DNA of 64,000 nt, from the NCBI RefSeq assembly GCF_000800455.1, contig NZ_CP007456.1:1860001-1924000 (forward strand). Reading direction: 5' to 3'. The notes beneath the pieces are model-generated. The model did no database searches and was not told the DNA's origin. It was given only the letters and a program-made list of their open reading frames with translations. The position numbers and the translations under genes were made by a program. Positions 8,599 to 17,942 of this stretch are shown in pieces (within the stretch, counting starts at the first letter, position 1; each line of letters starts with the position of its first letter). This stretch comes from Bifidobacterium catenulatum PV20-2 (lineage in GTDB: Bacteria > Actinomycetota > Actinomycetes > Actinomycetales > Bifidobacteriaceae).

Positions 8599-9849
8599 TC
8601 AGCCTTCGATATCGATTGGTCCGAGCTCGTGGAAGCGCTTGGCGATGAGTTCCGGCGTGGTGTCGGAAACCCATGCGGCCATGCCGGATTCAGATCCGGC
8701 CAGATACTTGATCTTGTTGGCTGCGCGGCGGAACGAGAAGAACTGCAGGTTCAGGCGGTAGTTTTCACGGCGTGCGTCGTGGATCGGAGCCTGATGCCAT
8801 GCTGCGATGTACGGCAGGTCCATGCCCTTGCCGTCACCCTTGTCGAAGAACGCGTTACCGCGCTTGAGCAGGGTGGAGTACATGACGGCCAGATCCCAAC
8901 GTTCCTGGTCGTTGAGCTCGTCGAGGGTGAGCACGTCGCGCACCGGGGCCACATGTACCTCGAGGGGCCAGCGGGCTGCGGCTGGCACGTAGGCCACCCA
9001 GCTGTGGTTGCGCATGACGATACGCTCCCCAGCTTCGATTTCGGAGTTCATGAGATCCTTGAGCAGGTTGCCGCCGGTCTTCTCATGGTAGGCTTCGGTC
9101 TGCTTGAGTTCGGCTTCCATCTTCGGCGCGATGAACGGGTAGCAGTAGACCTGTCCGTGAGGGTGCGCCAGGGAGACGCCGATTTCCTGTCCGTGGTTTT
9201 CGAACGGGAAGATCTGTTCGATGCCTTCCATCTTGGAGATTTCGGCGGTACGGAACGCCCATGCTTCCACAACGGTGCGCAGACGGGAGACCGGCAGATC
9301 CGCCGGCAGACCGTTTTCGTCCGGGTCGAAGCAGATCACTTCGCAGCGGCCTGCGGCGAGCTTCTTCTCCCACAGCGGGTTGCCGTTGACGTATTCCACA
9401 GCTTCGGAACGGCCCGGCACTCGAACCATCGACGGGAAGCGGTTTTCGAACACGACCACGTTGTAGTCGGTATCCGGCACTTCGCCGTCCTGGTACGGGT
9501 CGCCCGGCTTGCGTGCGGCCAGCGGGTTGCCTTTGGCGGTGGCACCCGGTCCTGCGGTGATCGGGCGGTTCATGCGTGCGGTCGCCATCGGAATCCAATC
9601 GCCGGTCAGTGGATCGCGACGCATTTCCGGAGCGGCGTACGGCACTTCCTCACCGGCTGCGTTGAGCTGGTTGGAGAAGCGGTATGCCAGCTGACGAGGA
9701 TCGTTCAGTTCGCGCGTCTTCGCGCCGGAAACATATTCCGGATCATCGTCGAGGTAGAAGAACGCACGGCCATCGGCGAGCGTGGTCGGCGTGATGCGAA
9801 TGTGTTCCTTCGCGTACTCTCCCGGAGTGTAGTTTGCGAATTCACTCAT
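8599..9849 (-). CDS. galT: Galactose-1-phosphate uridylyltransferase
   Basis: A 416-residue GalT that exchanges UMP between UDP-glucose and galactose 1-phosphate (Leloir pathway). The active-site motif HPHGQ is at residues 229-233, with His231 the expected uridylylated nucleophile, and NHGQEIGVS lies just before it. The ATG at 9849 has AGGAAGGTG upstream, which lies over the end of the DeoR reading frame; the gap is only five bases, so the two are probably translationally linked. GalK follows directly. The protein is somewhat longer than E. coli GalT and carries an N-terminal extension of about 60 residues. Confidence 0.96.
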   Translation of the reverse strand: MSEFANYTPGEYAKEHIRITPTTLADGRAFFYLDDDPEYVSGAKTRELNDPRQLAYRFSNQLNAAGEEVPYAAPEMRRDPLTGDWIPMATARMNRPITAGPGATAKGNPLAARKPGDPYQDGEVPDTDYNVVVFENRFPSMVRVPGRSEAVEYVNGNPLWEKKLAAGRCEVICFDPDENGLPADLPVSRLRTVVEAWAFRTAEISKMEGIEQIFPFENHGQEIGVSLAHPHGQVYCYPFIAPKMEAELKQTEAYHEKTGGNLLKDLMNSEIEAGERIVMRNHSWVAYVPAAARWPLEVHVAPVRDVLTLDELNDQERWDLAVMYSTLLKRGNAFFDKGDGKGMDLPYIAAWHQAPIHDARRENYRLNLQFFSFRRAANKIKYLAGSESGMAAWVSDTTPELIAKRFHELGPIDIEG

Positions 9850-9854
9850 TATGG

Positions 9855-10682
9855 TTATTCACCTTCCTGAATAGGCTCGTTCTGGTGCGCCAGCACGAGC
9901 TCTTTAACCAAATCCCTTGTTTTCCCAACCGAATCGGGGTCTAGTCCATCATCGGTAATGACCGTGTCCACCTGGTCGAAGCGTGCGAAAAGCGACAATG
10001 ATGTGCAGCTCCACTTGGTGTGATCGGTCAAAATTATGGTTCGATCGGCAATGTCCATCATTGCCATATCGGTTGCGGCCTCAAGCGAGTTCGGCATGAG
10101 GAAGCCGCGCGGAATGGACACGGAATGCGTGCCCAGGAAGACTGTGTTGACGCGCAGGGAGGACACCACCTTGTCGGCAATCGGCCCTACGAGCGAGTTG
10201 GATCGGGTGGTCACGCCGCCGGTCACGATGACTTCCACGTCTTTCGATTCCAGCGCCTGCACCAGTTCTGCCACCGGAATGGAGTTGGTGAGGATGGTTA
10301 TGCCCGATGACTGCTGCGATTCAAGCAGATGTTGCGCGAACACGTATGCCGTGGTGCCGCCGCCGACGGCGATCACGTCGCCGGGCGCCACATATTTGAT
10401 GGCTTCCTGTGCGATGGCGTCTTTGAGGCCGATGTCCATCTGCGACTTTACAGAGAACAGCGGCTCGCTCAGCAGCGTGCTGGTGGTGACGGCGCCGCCG
10501 TGCACGCGTTTCAGCAAACCCTTGTCGGCCAGATCGGCGATATCGCGACGGATGGTCATGGCGGAAACACCCAATTCTTTGGACAATGCGGTGATACGCA
10601 CCGCACCGCGGGTACGCAACCTGCTCAAAATCAAATGTTGACGTTGTGACGATATCATTCGAACATTATCGCACATGTTCAC
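9855..10682 (-). CDS. DeoR-family regulator of galactose genes
   Basis: A 275-residue protein (from a GTG at 10682) with an N-terminal DeoR helix-turn-helix (RITALSKELGVSAMTIRRDI, residues 28-47) and a DeoRC sugar-phosphate-binding domain including GGTTAYVFAQ and VTGGVTTRS. The start is uncertain: GTG 10682, ATG 10676 and ATG 10658 (MISSQRQ) are all in frame and none has a clear ribosome site, so the message may be leaderless. It is the first gene of deoR-galT-galK and is likely to control that operon in response to a phosphorylated sugar (inference from family). Confidence 0.92.
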   Translation of the reverse strand: MNMCDNVRMISSQRQHLILSRLRTRGAVRITALSKELGVSAMTIRRDIADLADKGLLKRVHGGAVTTSTLLSEPLFSVKSQMDIGLKDAIAQEAIKYVAPGDVIAVGGGTTAYVFAQHLLESQQSSGITILTNSIPVAELVQALESKDVEVIVTGGVTTRSNSLVGPIADKVVSSLRVNTVFLGTHSVSIPRGFLMPNSLEAATDMAMMDIADRTIILTDHTKWSCTSLSLFARFDQVDTVITDDGLDPDSVGKTRDLVKELVLAHQNEPIQEGE

Positions 10683-10848
10683 TCAAAATAAAAACTGAGA
10701 TGAGCGTTTCGCGCGTTTTACTTGCAGAAAAGTGTACCTGAATATCACACAATCCTCCGAATCGCACAAAAACGAACGTCGACATACCGTCAACGAAACC
10801 GATCACCATGTTGCCTTCTTTCAGCAAACGATGCGAGAATGGTGAACC

Positions 10849-11997
10849 ATGACGTATGTTTCTGAGAATTTCTGGCACGACGCGGTGAACAAAGCCACCA
10901 CCGATCTCTTCACCTTCGGCTACAAGCACATCATCAAACCGTTTTTCGTTTTCAATCAAACGCCCGACGTGGCGCATGACCAGATGATCCAGTTCTGCAA
11001 GATCACCAAGAACATTCCTCCGCTGATGTGGGCGTGCCGTGAAATGCTCAACTACTCCGACCCGGTGCTGGAAACCAATGTTATGGGCATCGACTTTGTC
11101 AATCCGTTCGGTCTTTCCGCCGGTCTTGACAAGAACTGCGAGATGCCGGTCTTGCTCGACAATGCCGGTTTCGGCTTCGAAACGGTCGGTTCCACCACGT
11201 CCCGCCCATGCCCCGGCAATCCGAGGCCGTGGTTCCATCGCCTGCCTGAATATGATTCGATGATGGTGCACGTCGGTCTTGCCAATGAGGGATCGGAAAT
11301 CGTGGTTCCTCGTGCGGAGCAGGCTTGGACGAAAGCTCGCAACATGCAGATTTCCGTGTCCATCGCCCGCACGAATGACAACAAAACCGGCGATTTGGAA
11401 GAAGGCATCGAGGATTACTGCATTTCGATGCGCCGCGCCGCCGGCCGCACCGCCATGGTCGAAGTGAACATCTCCTGCCCGAACACCATGGCCGGCGAAC
11501 CGTTCAACGAAAGTCCGGAAGCGCTCGACAGGCTATTCACCGAACTCGACAAAATCGAACGCCCGCAGCCCACACTGGTAAAACTGCCGTTGAACAAGAG
11601 CTGGGAAGAGTTCAAGGAACTGCTTGACGTGCTTGCCGAGCACAACGTGCAGGGGCTATCGATCGCGAACCTGCAGAAGGATCGTACCGGCATGAACATC
11701 CCGCGTGATTGGGAGGGCGGATTGTCGGGCTCGCCTTGCTATGCGGCCAGCAACGAACGCATCAAGCAGGTGTACCGCGAATACGGCGACCGTTTCACAA
11801 TCGCAGGCATCGGCGGCGTGTTCACACCGCAGCAGGCCTATGAGAAGATCCGTTCCGGCTCGTCGTTGGTGATGTTCATCAGCTCGCTGATGTACCGCGG
11901 TCCGCAGCAGATCACCGTTTTGAAGCGCGGTCTCGCCGAACTGCTCAAGCGCGACGGTTTCGACCACGTCAGCCAGGCCGTCGGCATCGACGCCTGA
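10849..11997 (+). CDS. pyrD: Dihydroorotate dehydrogenase family protein
   Basis: A 382-residue FMN TIM-barrel protein. The N-terminal FMN region reads NPFGLSAGLDKN, followed by GFGFETVGSTT. NISCPNT marks the phosphate/orotate binding strand, and the C-terminal GIGGVFTPQQAYEKI plus SSLMYRGP form the FMN phosphate site. These are class 2-like DHODH features, though with a short N-terminus and no membrane helix. The reaction would be dihydroorotate to orotate in pyrimidine synthesis. It is a single gene, divergent from the DeoR regulator and ending at a clear terminator. Bifidobacteria often carry a separate pyrD-pyrK pair, so this could be a second or divergent enzyme. Confidence 0.85.
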   Translation: MTYVSENFWHDAVNKATTDLFTFGYKHIIKPFFVFNQTPDVAHDQMIQFCKITKNIPPLMWACREMLNYSDPVLETNVMGIDFVNPFGLSAGLDKNCEMPVLLDNAGFGFETVGSTTSRPCPGNPRPWFHRLPEYDSMMVHVGLANEGSEIVVPRAEQAWTKARNMQISVSIARTNDNKTGDLEEGIEDYCISMRRAAGRTAMVEVNISCPNTMAGEPFNESPEALDRLFTELDKIERPQPTLVKLPLNKSWEEFKELLDVLAEHNVQGLSIANLQKDRTGMNIPRDWEGGLSGSPCYAASNERIKQVYREYGDRFTIAGIGGVFTPQQAYEKIRSGSSLVMFISSLMYRGPQQITVLKRGLAELLKRDGFDHVSQAVGIDA

Positions 11998-12038
11998 TTT
12001 CAGCCGGCTTCCCGATAGATGAAAGCAGCAAAAATAAT

Positions 12039-12071
12039 GCGTCCCGCAACCAATACCATGGTGCGGGACGC
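12039..12071 (+). terminator. Terminator after pyrD-like gene
   Basis: The arms GCGTCCCGCA (12039-12048) and TGCGGGACGC (12062-12071) pair perfectly and are followed by TATTTTATT. AAAATAAT before the left arm makes it usable from both sides. Confidence 0.8.
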
Positions 12072-12147
12072 TATTTTATTGCGATTACCAATACTGCCTG
12101 TTTTTATCTGATATTTATCTGACGATAATCCAATCTATCGGTTCCAT

Positions 12148-13284
12148 TTAATACGCGCCACGCACGTATTGCGGCTGATAGGGCGCATTTTCGGTCGGAA
12201 TATCGAGCTTGGCTGCGGCACGCAATGGCCAGTTCGGATCACGCAATGCCACACGTCCGATTTCGATGGCGTCGGCAGCACCGGATTTGAGAATCTTCTT
12301 GGCCTGCTTCGGTTTGGTGATCAGACCGACCGCCGTGGTTGGGATTCCGGCACGCGAACGCACCTGCTCCGCGAACGGAACCTGATAGCCGGGCTTGACC
12401 GGAATGGTCACGCCCGGAATCATGCCTCCGGTGGAAACATCCACCAGATCGACGCCATGCTCCTTCAATACTTTGGCAAGGTCGACGGTCTGGTCGAGAT
12501 CCCAACCGCCGGCAGCCCAGTCGGTTGCGGAAACGCGCACCAGCACCGGCATGGTGTCGGGCACGACGGAACGCACGGCGTCCACGACCTCGACCAGCAT
12601 GCGGATGCGGTTTTCGAACGATCCGCCATACTCATCCTCACGCTCGTTAATCAGCGGGTCGAGGAACTGCGACAGCAGATAGCCGTGGGCCGCATGAATT
12701 TCCACCGCGTCAAAACCGATATCATAAGCACGCCAAGCGGCATCGCGGAACTGGTCGACAATGGCATGGATCTCGTCAACGGCCAACGCGCGAGGCTTGG
12801 TCAGCGAGCCGAACGCGTTGGCGCTTGGCCCCACAGTCTTCCAACCGCCCTGCTCCTCCGGCACGCTCTCATGCTCGAAACCGATGGAGAAGCAACCGGT
12901 GGAGGCTTTGCGTCCGGCATGGTTGAGCTGCACCGCCATGGTGGCGCCGGCGGCCTTCGTATCGGCAACGATCCAACGCCATGCATCCATCTGCTCGTCG
13001 GCCCACAATCCCAAGTCGCATGGCGAAATACGACCCTCCGGCGCCACTGCGGTAGCTTCCACGATAATCATGCCGAAACCGCCCATGGCACGCGACACAT
13101 AATGCTGGTAGTGGAATGGCGTGGGCAGACCATCCTGGGCCAACGCGGAATACGTGTCCATCGGCGGCAGCCAGATACGGTTGCGCACGGTCACTCCACG
13201 CAAAGTCATAGGATCGAACAGGCCAACCGTGCCATTGGTTTTGGCCTTCTTCGACTGCTTCGTCTTCTTTTCATCTTCGCTCAT
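12148..13284 (-). CDS. NADH:flavin oxidoreductase, old yellow enzyme family
   Basis: A 378-residue OYE/YqjM-type flavoenzyme. The barrel starts around LFDPMTLRGVTVRNRIWLPP and carries EATAVAPEGRIS, the substrate His pair in HAAHGYLLSQFLDP, the SFENR motif and the C-terminal FMN loop GRVALRDPNWPLRAA. It should reduce activated alkenes or act in 2,4-dienoyl-CoA-type chemistry; the physiological substrate is unknown. ATG 13284 (MSEDEKK) was chosen rather than the longer frame at 13404 because GGAGGGGGAG is placed eight bases before it. The Lys-rich N-terminus of about 20 residues is unusual and probably disordered. Confidence 0.9.
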   Translation of the reverse strand: MSEDEKKTKQSKKAKTNGTVGLFDPMTLRGVTVRNRIWLPPMDTYSALAQDGLPTPFHYQHYVSRAMGGFGMIIVEATAVAPEGRISPCDLGLWADEQMDAWRWIVADTKAAGATMAVQLNHAGRKASTGCFSIGFEHESVPEEQGGWKTVGPSANAFGSLTKPRALAVDEIHAIVDQFRDAAWRAYDIGFDAVEIHAAHGYLLSQFLDPLINEREDEYGGSFENRIRMLVEVVDAVRSVVPDTMPVLVRVSATDWAAGGWDLDQTVDLAKVLKEHGVDLVDVSTGGMIPGVTIPVKPGYQVPFAEQVRSRAGIPTTAVGLITKPKQAKKILKSGAADAIEIGRVALRDPNWPLRAAAKLDIPTENAPYQPQYVRGAY

Positions 13285-13412
13285 CGTAGTAGCTCCCCCT
13301 CCGGTCGCGCCTACCGGCTTCATGCCGATCAGCTGAACCTTCTTTTCGTATTCCCCTTGAGCTTCTCTGGAGATTTCGTGCCGTAGAACCGGCACTATCT
13401 GCATTCTACGCA

Positions 13413-13440
13413 GAACGCCCGCCGAGCATGGCGGGCGTTC
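13413..13440 (-). terminator. Hairpin after PBP gene
   Basis: GAACGCCCGCC (13413-13423) pairs with GGCGGGCGTTC (13430-13440). It lies about 40 bases past the PBP stop. There is no strong T run, so efficiency is uncertain. Confidence 0.6.
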
Positions 13441-13478
13441 ATTGATTGTTCACTTCCATTCACTGAATTGCGGAAGCG

Positions 13479-15803
13479 TCACTCATCTTCGGTCTGCTGC
13501 TGATCCTGATCAGCCTGCTGGTCGTTCTGCTGGCTTTGCTGCTGAAGCGACTGGCTTTGCTGCTGAAGTGACTGGTTCTGCTGCTGAATGATTGTGCTTT
13601 GCTGCTGTGTGGCATTCTGCTTTCCACCGCCAATCCTAGTGACCGCGCCGGATGTTGCGGAATACTTGGCCGCAGGCTGCCCATAATCGTTATCAATCGG
13701 CAGCTGTTTGCGTTCCGCATAAGCATTCATAAAGTCACGCCATGCCGGGGCCGCGATGGTGGAACCATCCCAATAGCCGTGGTATTGGCCGTTGATAGCG
13801 ATATTCGCAATCGGGTGTCCAACCGGATTCTGCACGTCACCGACGAGCACGAATGTAGCGATCTGGTTCGGAATGAAACCACCTGTCGTAACTAGCTGAT
13901 CCTCGTGGGTACCGGTCTTGGCGAAGGTCTTACGTCCATTGGCCAACTGTGCCACACCGCCTGCGCCGTCAGGACGAACAACGCCTTGATTCATGGCCCA
14001 AGCAAGCGTTTGAATAATTTCCGGATCAACCGCCTGATGGCAGTTCGCGGAAGGCACCTTAATATCATTGCCATCCACATCAGTCACCTGCTTCAGCGCG
14101 ATCGGATTGCATTGCACGCCATTGGACGCATATACAGCGAAGATGCTTGCCATCGTCAGCGGGGACACGTTGACGTTACCGACCATCATGGCAGGCACGA
14201 ATGATGAGGTCTTGTCGAGCGTCTCACCGGTATTCGCATCATGATAGCCAAGTTCAGTTGCGGTATCGGCAATCTTGCACAAGCCGATGATGGATCCCAT
14301 GGAAGCCTGCGTGGTGTTATGAGACCTCGCCAAAGCCAACGCCGGCGTTTCCGGATTCACCGTTCCATTGGTTATTGCGTTGGTGACGTTCCACGTATCA
14401 GTGCCACCGGTATAACGATCGCATGCGAACAACGAAGTCGAATACCTCGTGGACGTCTGCAGGTTCTCGTTGACAGAATGTCCCGCTTCCATCCATGCCA
14501 CCAGATTGACAGGCTTCCACGACGAGCCGATGGAGAAGCCCATGCCGCCGCCGTCTTCTCGATCCACTGCGTAGTTCATGGAATCCTTGGTCTGGTCGCC
14601 TTGGGCCGCTTCGGTGGCATCATACGTTCGGTTCAGCCCGAAGCCCAACACTTCTCCGGTACCCGGTTTGACGGACGCCATCACGATTTCCATGCCGGAG
14701 GAATCTTCCGGTGGAATGGTGTTGCGCGCGGTTTCGTTCAACAAGGTGTTGGCATCGATATCCAACGTGGTGACAATCTTCAGGCCGCCCTCTTTCAGCA
14801 GTCTTTCCCTGTCCTCGCTGGTCTTGCCGAATTCCTTGGAATTCAAAATCTTATGAACCACGTAATCGCAGAAATAGCCCGCATCATAATCCGCGGCCAT
14901 GCAACCGGTGGAAATAGGCTGAACATCAAGCGTATCTGCAAGCGGAGTATTGACCGCCTCCTGATATTCCGCATCCGAAATATAACCCTGCTCGTTCATC
15001 AGCTGCAGCACGATGTTGCGTTGCTTCTCGGATTCCGGCTGGTTCGATTCGACGGAAGGATCGTAAGCGTTCGGATTCTTGGTGATTGCCGCGATGGTGG
15101 CGGACTGCACGATGTTCAGCTGATCTGCGGTGGTGTTGAAATACCGTTTCGCAGCCGCCTGCACGCCATAGAGACTATTACCGCCGAACTGTGCGATATT
15201 GAGATATCCCTGCAAAATTTCAGGCTTGGAATACTGCTTTTCCATTTGCACGGAAATCAGCATTTCCCTCAATTTTCGTGCGATGGTATCTTCCGACGCA
15301 TGGTATTGCGCGATCGGATCGTCATCCTGCTGCGCCTGCAGAATCAGCACGTTTTTGACATACTGCTGGGTAAGGGATGAACCGCCCTGATGGTCGCCCT
15401 TCATGTATGTTTGGACGAACGCGCGGAACACACCCTGCACATCAACGCCGCCGTGAGTGAAGAATCGTCTGTCTTCACGCGAGACCACGGCCTGCTGCAT
15501 GTATTTGGAAATCTTCTTCAACGGCACGACTTCACGATTCTGATCCCAGAATTCGGTGATTTTCGTGGTGCCATCGGAAGCGTACATGGTCGACTTCTGC
15601 GGCAGGCTGGTCACATCAAAATCAATACCTTCGACCGACAGCGACGGAATAACCGCCTTGGCGACGCTGTTCGCGCCGAAAACCGCCGGTAGGAGGAACA
15701 AACTGGCGGCCACGCCGCCACCCACACTCAGCGTGATGTAGGCAATCACGAGTGCGAGCACACGTTGAACGGTCAAAGTCTTCTTTTCGGGCATGGTGCC
15801 CAT
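13479..15803 (-). CDS. Class A penicillin-binding protein
   Basis: A 774-residue bifunctional peptidoglycan synthase with one N-terminal membrane span (about residues 13-40). The glycosyltransferase GT51 domain contains EDRRFFTHGGVD and the QQYVKN-like motif. The transpeptidase domain carries the SxxK motif in GSSWKP, SxN in ARSHNTT and KTG in FAKTGTHED. The last 45 residues are almost only Gln with Ser, Asp and Glu, encoded by CTG/TTG-rich repeats on the plus strand; such tails vary between strains. The start is either ATG 15803 or ATG 15794; neither has a good ribosome site. It acts outside the membrane on lipid II. Confidence 0.95.
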   Translation of the reverse strand: MGTMPEKKTLTVQRVLALVIAYITLSVGGGVAASLFLLPAVFGANSVAKAVIPSLSVEGIDFDVTSLPQKSTMYASDGTTKITEFWDQNREVVPLKKISKYMQQAVVSREDRRFFTHGGVDVQGVFRAFVQTYMKGDHQGGSSLTQQYVKNVLILQAQQDDDPIAQYHASEDTIARKLREMLISVQMEKQYSKPEILQGYLNIAQFGGNSLYGVQAAAKRYFNTTADQLNIVQSATIAAITKNPNAYDPSVESNQPESEKQRNIVLQLMNEQGYISDAEYQEAVNTPLADTLDVQPISTGCMAADYDAGYFCDYVVHKILNSKEFGKTSEDRERLLKEGGLKIVTTLDIDANTLLNETARNTIPPEDSSGMEIVMASVKPGTGEVLGFGLNRTYDATEAAQGDQTKDSMNYAVDREDGGGMGFSIGSSWKPVNLVAWMEAGHSVNENLQTSTRYSTSLFACDRYTGGTDTWNVTNAITNGTVNPETPALALARSHNTTQASMGSIIGLCKIADTATELGYHDANTGETLDKTSSFVPAMMVGNVNVSPLTMASIFAVYASNGVQCNPIALKQVTDVDGNDIKVPSANCHQAVDPEIIQTLAWAMNQGVVRPDGAGGVAQLANGRKTFAKTGTHEDQLVTTGGFIPNQIATFVLVGDVQNPVGHPIANIAINGQYHGYWDGSTIAAPAWRDFMNAYAERKQLPIDNDYGQPAAKYSATSGAVTRIGGGKQNATQQQSTIIQQQNQSLQQQSQSLQQQSQQNDQQADQDQQQTEDE

Positions 15804-15904
15804 TCTAAAGTGGTGGGTCTACTAATCAACCGCTCGCCCGCAGGCGTCACGGGTTTCTCACAAACAACCGTAAACCTTAAAAACCGCTGGAAAATAGTCG
15901 AAAA

Positions 15905-16630
15905 TTATCGTCTCGATCGACGAATAAGCATACCCGGCTGGTAGATGATGATGGAACGGCCCTCACGCGCAATCCATCCACGGTTGGCGAAATCCATCAG
16001 CGCCTTGTTCACCGTTTCGCGCGACGAACCGACCAGCTGCGCCATTTCCTCCTGCGTCAGATCGTGCGGCACCTTCAACCCCGCCTCGACCGGCTCGCCG
16101 AAACGTGACGCCAGATTCAGTAACGTTTTCGCCAAACGTCCCGGCACGTCCATGAACACAAGCTCCGAAATGCGCTCGTTATTGTCACGCATGCGATGCG
16201 CGAGCACCTGAAGCATGTCGACGGCCACGCGCGGATGCTCGTCAAGCCATGCGAACAGGGCGTCATGCTCAAGCCATACGACTTTCGTGTCACTGGTCAT
16301 GGCCACGGCGGACGCGGTGCGCGGGCCACCGTGCGGATCGAACACCGGAATCTCACCCAGCACCTCGCCGTACGCATGAATGCTCAACAACTGCACACGC
16401 CTGTCGGACGATTGCCGGATCAGTTTGACGCGCCCACGTTCCAGCAGATACATGCGATGATCGGTGTCGCCTTCACGGAAAATATAGTCGCCCTTATTGT
16501 ATTCGGCATGCTGCAGATGCGGCAGCAGTTCCTCCGCCTCTTCGGAAGAAACCTGCTTGAACAACGCGGTGTGCAGCAACGTCGCGCTTTCGCCACTGGG
16601 TCCACTATTGGTCTCATTTGGCGTAGCCAT
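15905..16630 (-). CDS. Crp/Fnr-family transcriptional regulator
   Basis: A 241-residue regulator. A cyclic-nucleotide-binding beta barrel covers residues 18-135 (GDYIFREGDTDHRMYLLERG), followed by the dimer helix and a winged helix containing LTQEEMAQLVGSSRETVNKAL near residues 187-210. No Fnr-type cysteine cluster is present, so it belongs with actinobacterial GlxR/Crp rather than oxygen sensors. It is monocistronic, with GGAGGTGTGACAA directly before ATG 16630. Targets cannot be read from this window. Confidence 0.93.
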   Translation of the reverse strand: MATPNETNSGPSGESATLLHTALFKQVSSEEAEELLPHLQHAEYNKGDYIFREGDTDHRMYLLERGRVKLIRQSSDRRVQLLSIHAYGEVLGEIPVFDPHGGPRTASAVAMTSDTKVVWLEHDALFAWLDEHPRVAVDMLQVLAHRMRDNNERISELVFMDVPGRLAKTLLNLASRFGEPVEAGLKVPHDLTQEEMAQLVGSSRETVNKALMDFANRGWIAREGRSIIIYQPGMLIRRSRR

Positions 16631-16799
16631 TTGTCACACCTCCGTTCATAGGCACATCCTCTAGACACGCCGCCAAGCGTGTTGCCGGGCGCGCTGCCGC
16701 GGCCTCGAAAACTTGGTGCGATTCCACATGCCCTCACGGAACACAAGCTTTCGTAACGTTCTCATTGCCCTTGACATCAGGGCGGCTTCGGCCATCGGG

Positions 16800-17942
16800 C
16801 TACATTGTAACTCGCTTGGCGGCGTCGAGCAGCCGTTCAACCACGTCTTCACGGCTCATGCCCGTCTGCGAGCGCATCGGATCGACTCGTTTTACCGCTG
16901 ATTTCACCGCTTTGTCCGACATTTTCTCGCGTGAGGTGTTCAATACCCGCCCCATTTTTTCCGCGTCGATATCGTAGGCGAGGGTCACGTGATGCAGTAT
17001 GGCGCCAGGCCCTTCCCCTGCTGGCATGAAGCGGCGTTGCGCGGCTCCGCCGAGCTTGCCGTATTGCGTGGCGATGTCGTTGAGACCGGCGAATCGTACG
17101 TCGAGCCCGAGTTCCTTAAGCGCGCGCACCAGCCAGAAATCGCAGAGCCGGTATGATTCCTCGATGCTTATGCCTTGGGCGAAATCGAACGGCGCGTACA
17201 ACGAGTAGGTGATGGTATTGCCCGGTTCGATGAACATCGCCCCGCCGCCGGTGCAACGTCGGACCACGGTGAATCCTTCCTTCTGCGCGACCGCCGTATT
17301 GACTTCGTCTTCGAGCGACTGGAATTTGCCGATGACCACCGCTGGGGCGGCCCATTCCCAGATACGCAGCGTGGGTTCGCGTTTGCCTGCCGCCACTTCG
17401 CGCGCCCATGTGATGTCGGTTTCCATTTGTTCGTTTGGATTTCGCGGTTTGTCGTGGATGACGGTCGGTTTCAGGGCCCGCCAGCGTTCCAGATATTCCT
17501 CTTGCGTCAGCGCATTATGCATTCCCGGTTGTTCCCCGGAATATTGTTTCGTGGACCGCGCGATGTTCCCGTTGTCCGTTGCATCTTCCGCATTGCGCGA
17601 TTCACTGCCTGTGATTGCGCGGAGGAAAGCGATGGTAATGCCTTCTTCCGTCATACCCACCAATCGCACGTTCGGATAGTTCGCGGTAATCGCTTGCAAT
17701 CGTCGCGTAATGTCGCGTGCGGACGCACTTCGCTGGCTTTGCAGCAAGTTTTCCCAATCCTGCAATAGTCGGCGGGAATCCTTGTCATCGCCGTCAAGAA
17801 AGAAATCGCCGTCGATCCGACATTGTTCCACGGATTGGATGGAACTTGCGCCTTCGCGGGAATATGCTGGAATGGCATCAGAAAGCCGGACGGAAACCCC
17901 TACGAGTTTGCCACCCGGCTGCTTGTACAGGCCTCTGCCCAT
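16800..17942 (-). CDS. Lipoate-protein ligase with N-terminal accessory domain
   Basis: A 380-residue protein. Residues 1-75 (KQPGGKLVGVSV, then CRIDGDFF) look like the C-terminal accessory domain of LplA/LplB, but here it comes first. The BPL/LplA/LipB catalytic domain follows, with RRCTGGGAMF as the substrate loop and GAILHHVTLAYD near the end. The order is thus reversed relative to E. coli LplA. ATG 17942 overlaps the TGA of the TM2 gene (TGATG), so the two are translationally coupled; the longer in-frame start at 18068 was rejected for that reason. The likely substrate is the GcvH-like protein encoded at 24080-24484, the only lipoyl acceptor in this window. Confidence 0.85.
   Translation of the reverse strand: MGRGLYKQPGGKLVGVSVRLSDAIPAYSREGASSIQSVEQCRIDGDFFLDGDDKDSRRLLQDWENLLQSQRSASARDITRRLQAITANYPNVRLVGMTEEGITIAFLRAITGSESRNAEDATDNGNIARSTKQYSGEQPGMHNALTQEEYLERWRALKPTVIHDKPRNPNEQMETDITWAREVAAGKREPTLRIWEWAAPAVVIGKFQSLEDEVNTAVAQKEGFTVVRRCTGGGAMFIEPGNTITYSLYAPFDFAQGISIEESYRLCDFWLVRALKELGLDVRFAGLNDIATQYGKLGGAAQRRFMPAGEGPGAILHHVTLAYDIDAEKMGRVLNTSREKMSDKAVKSAVKRVDPMRSQTGMSREDVVERLLDAAKRVTM

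Noticed and set aside
12169..13386. 405-codon plus-strand frame
   Set aside because: Antisense to the old-yellow-enzyme gene; no motif or ribosome site.
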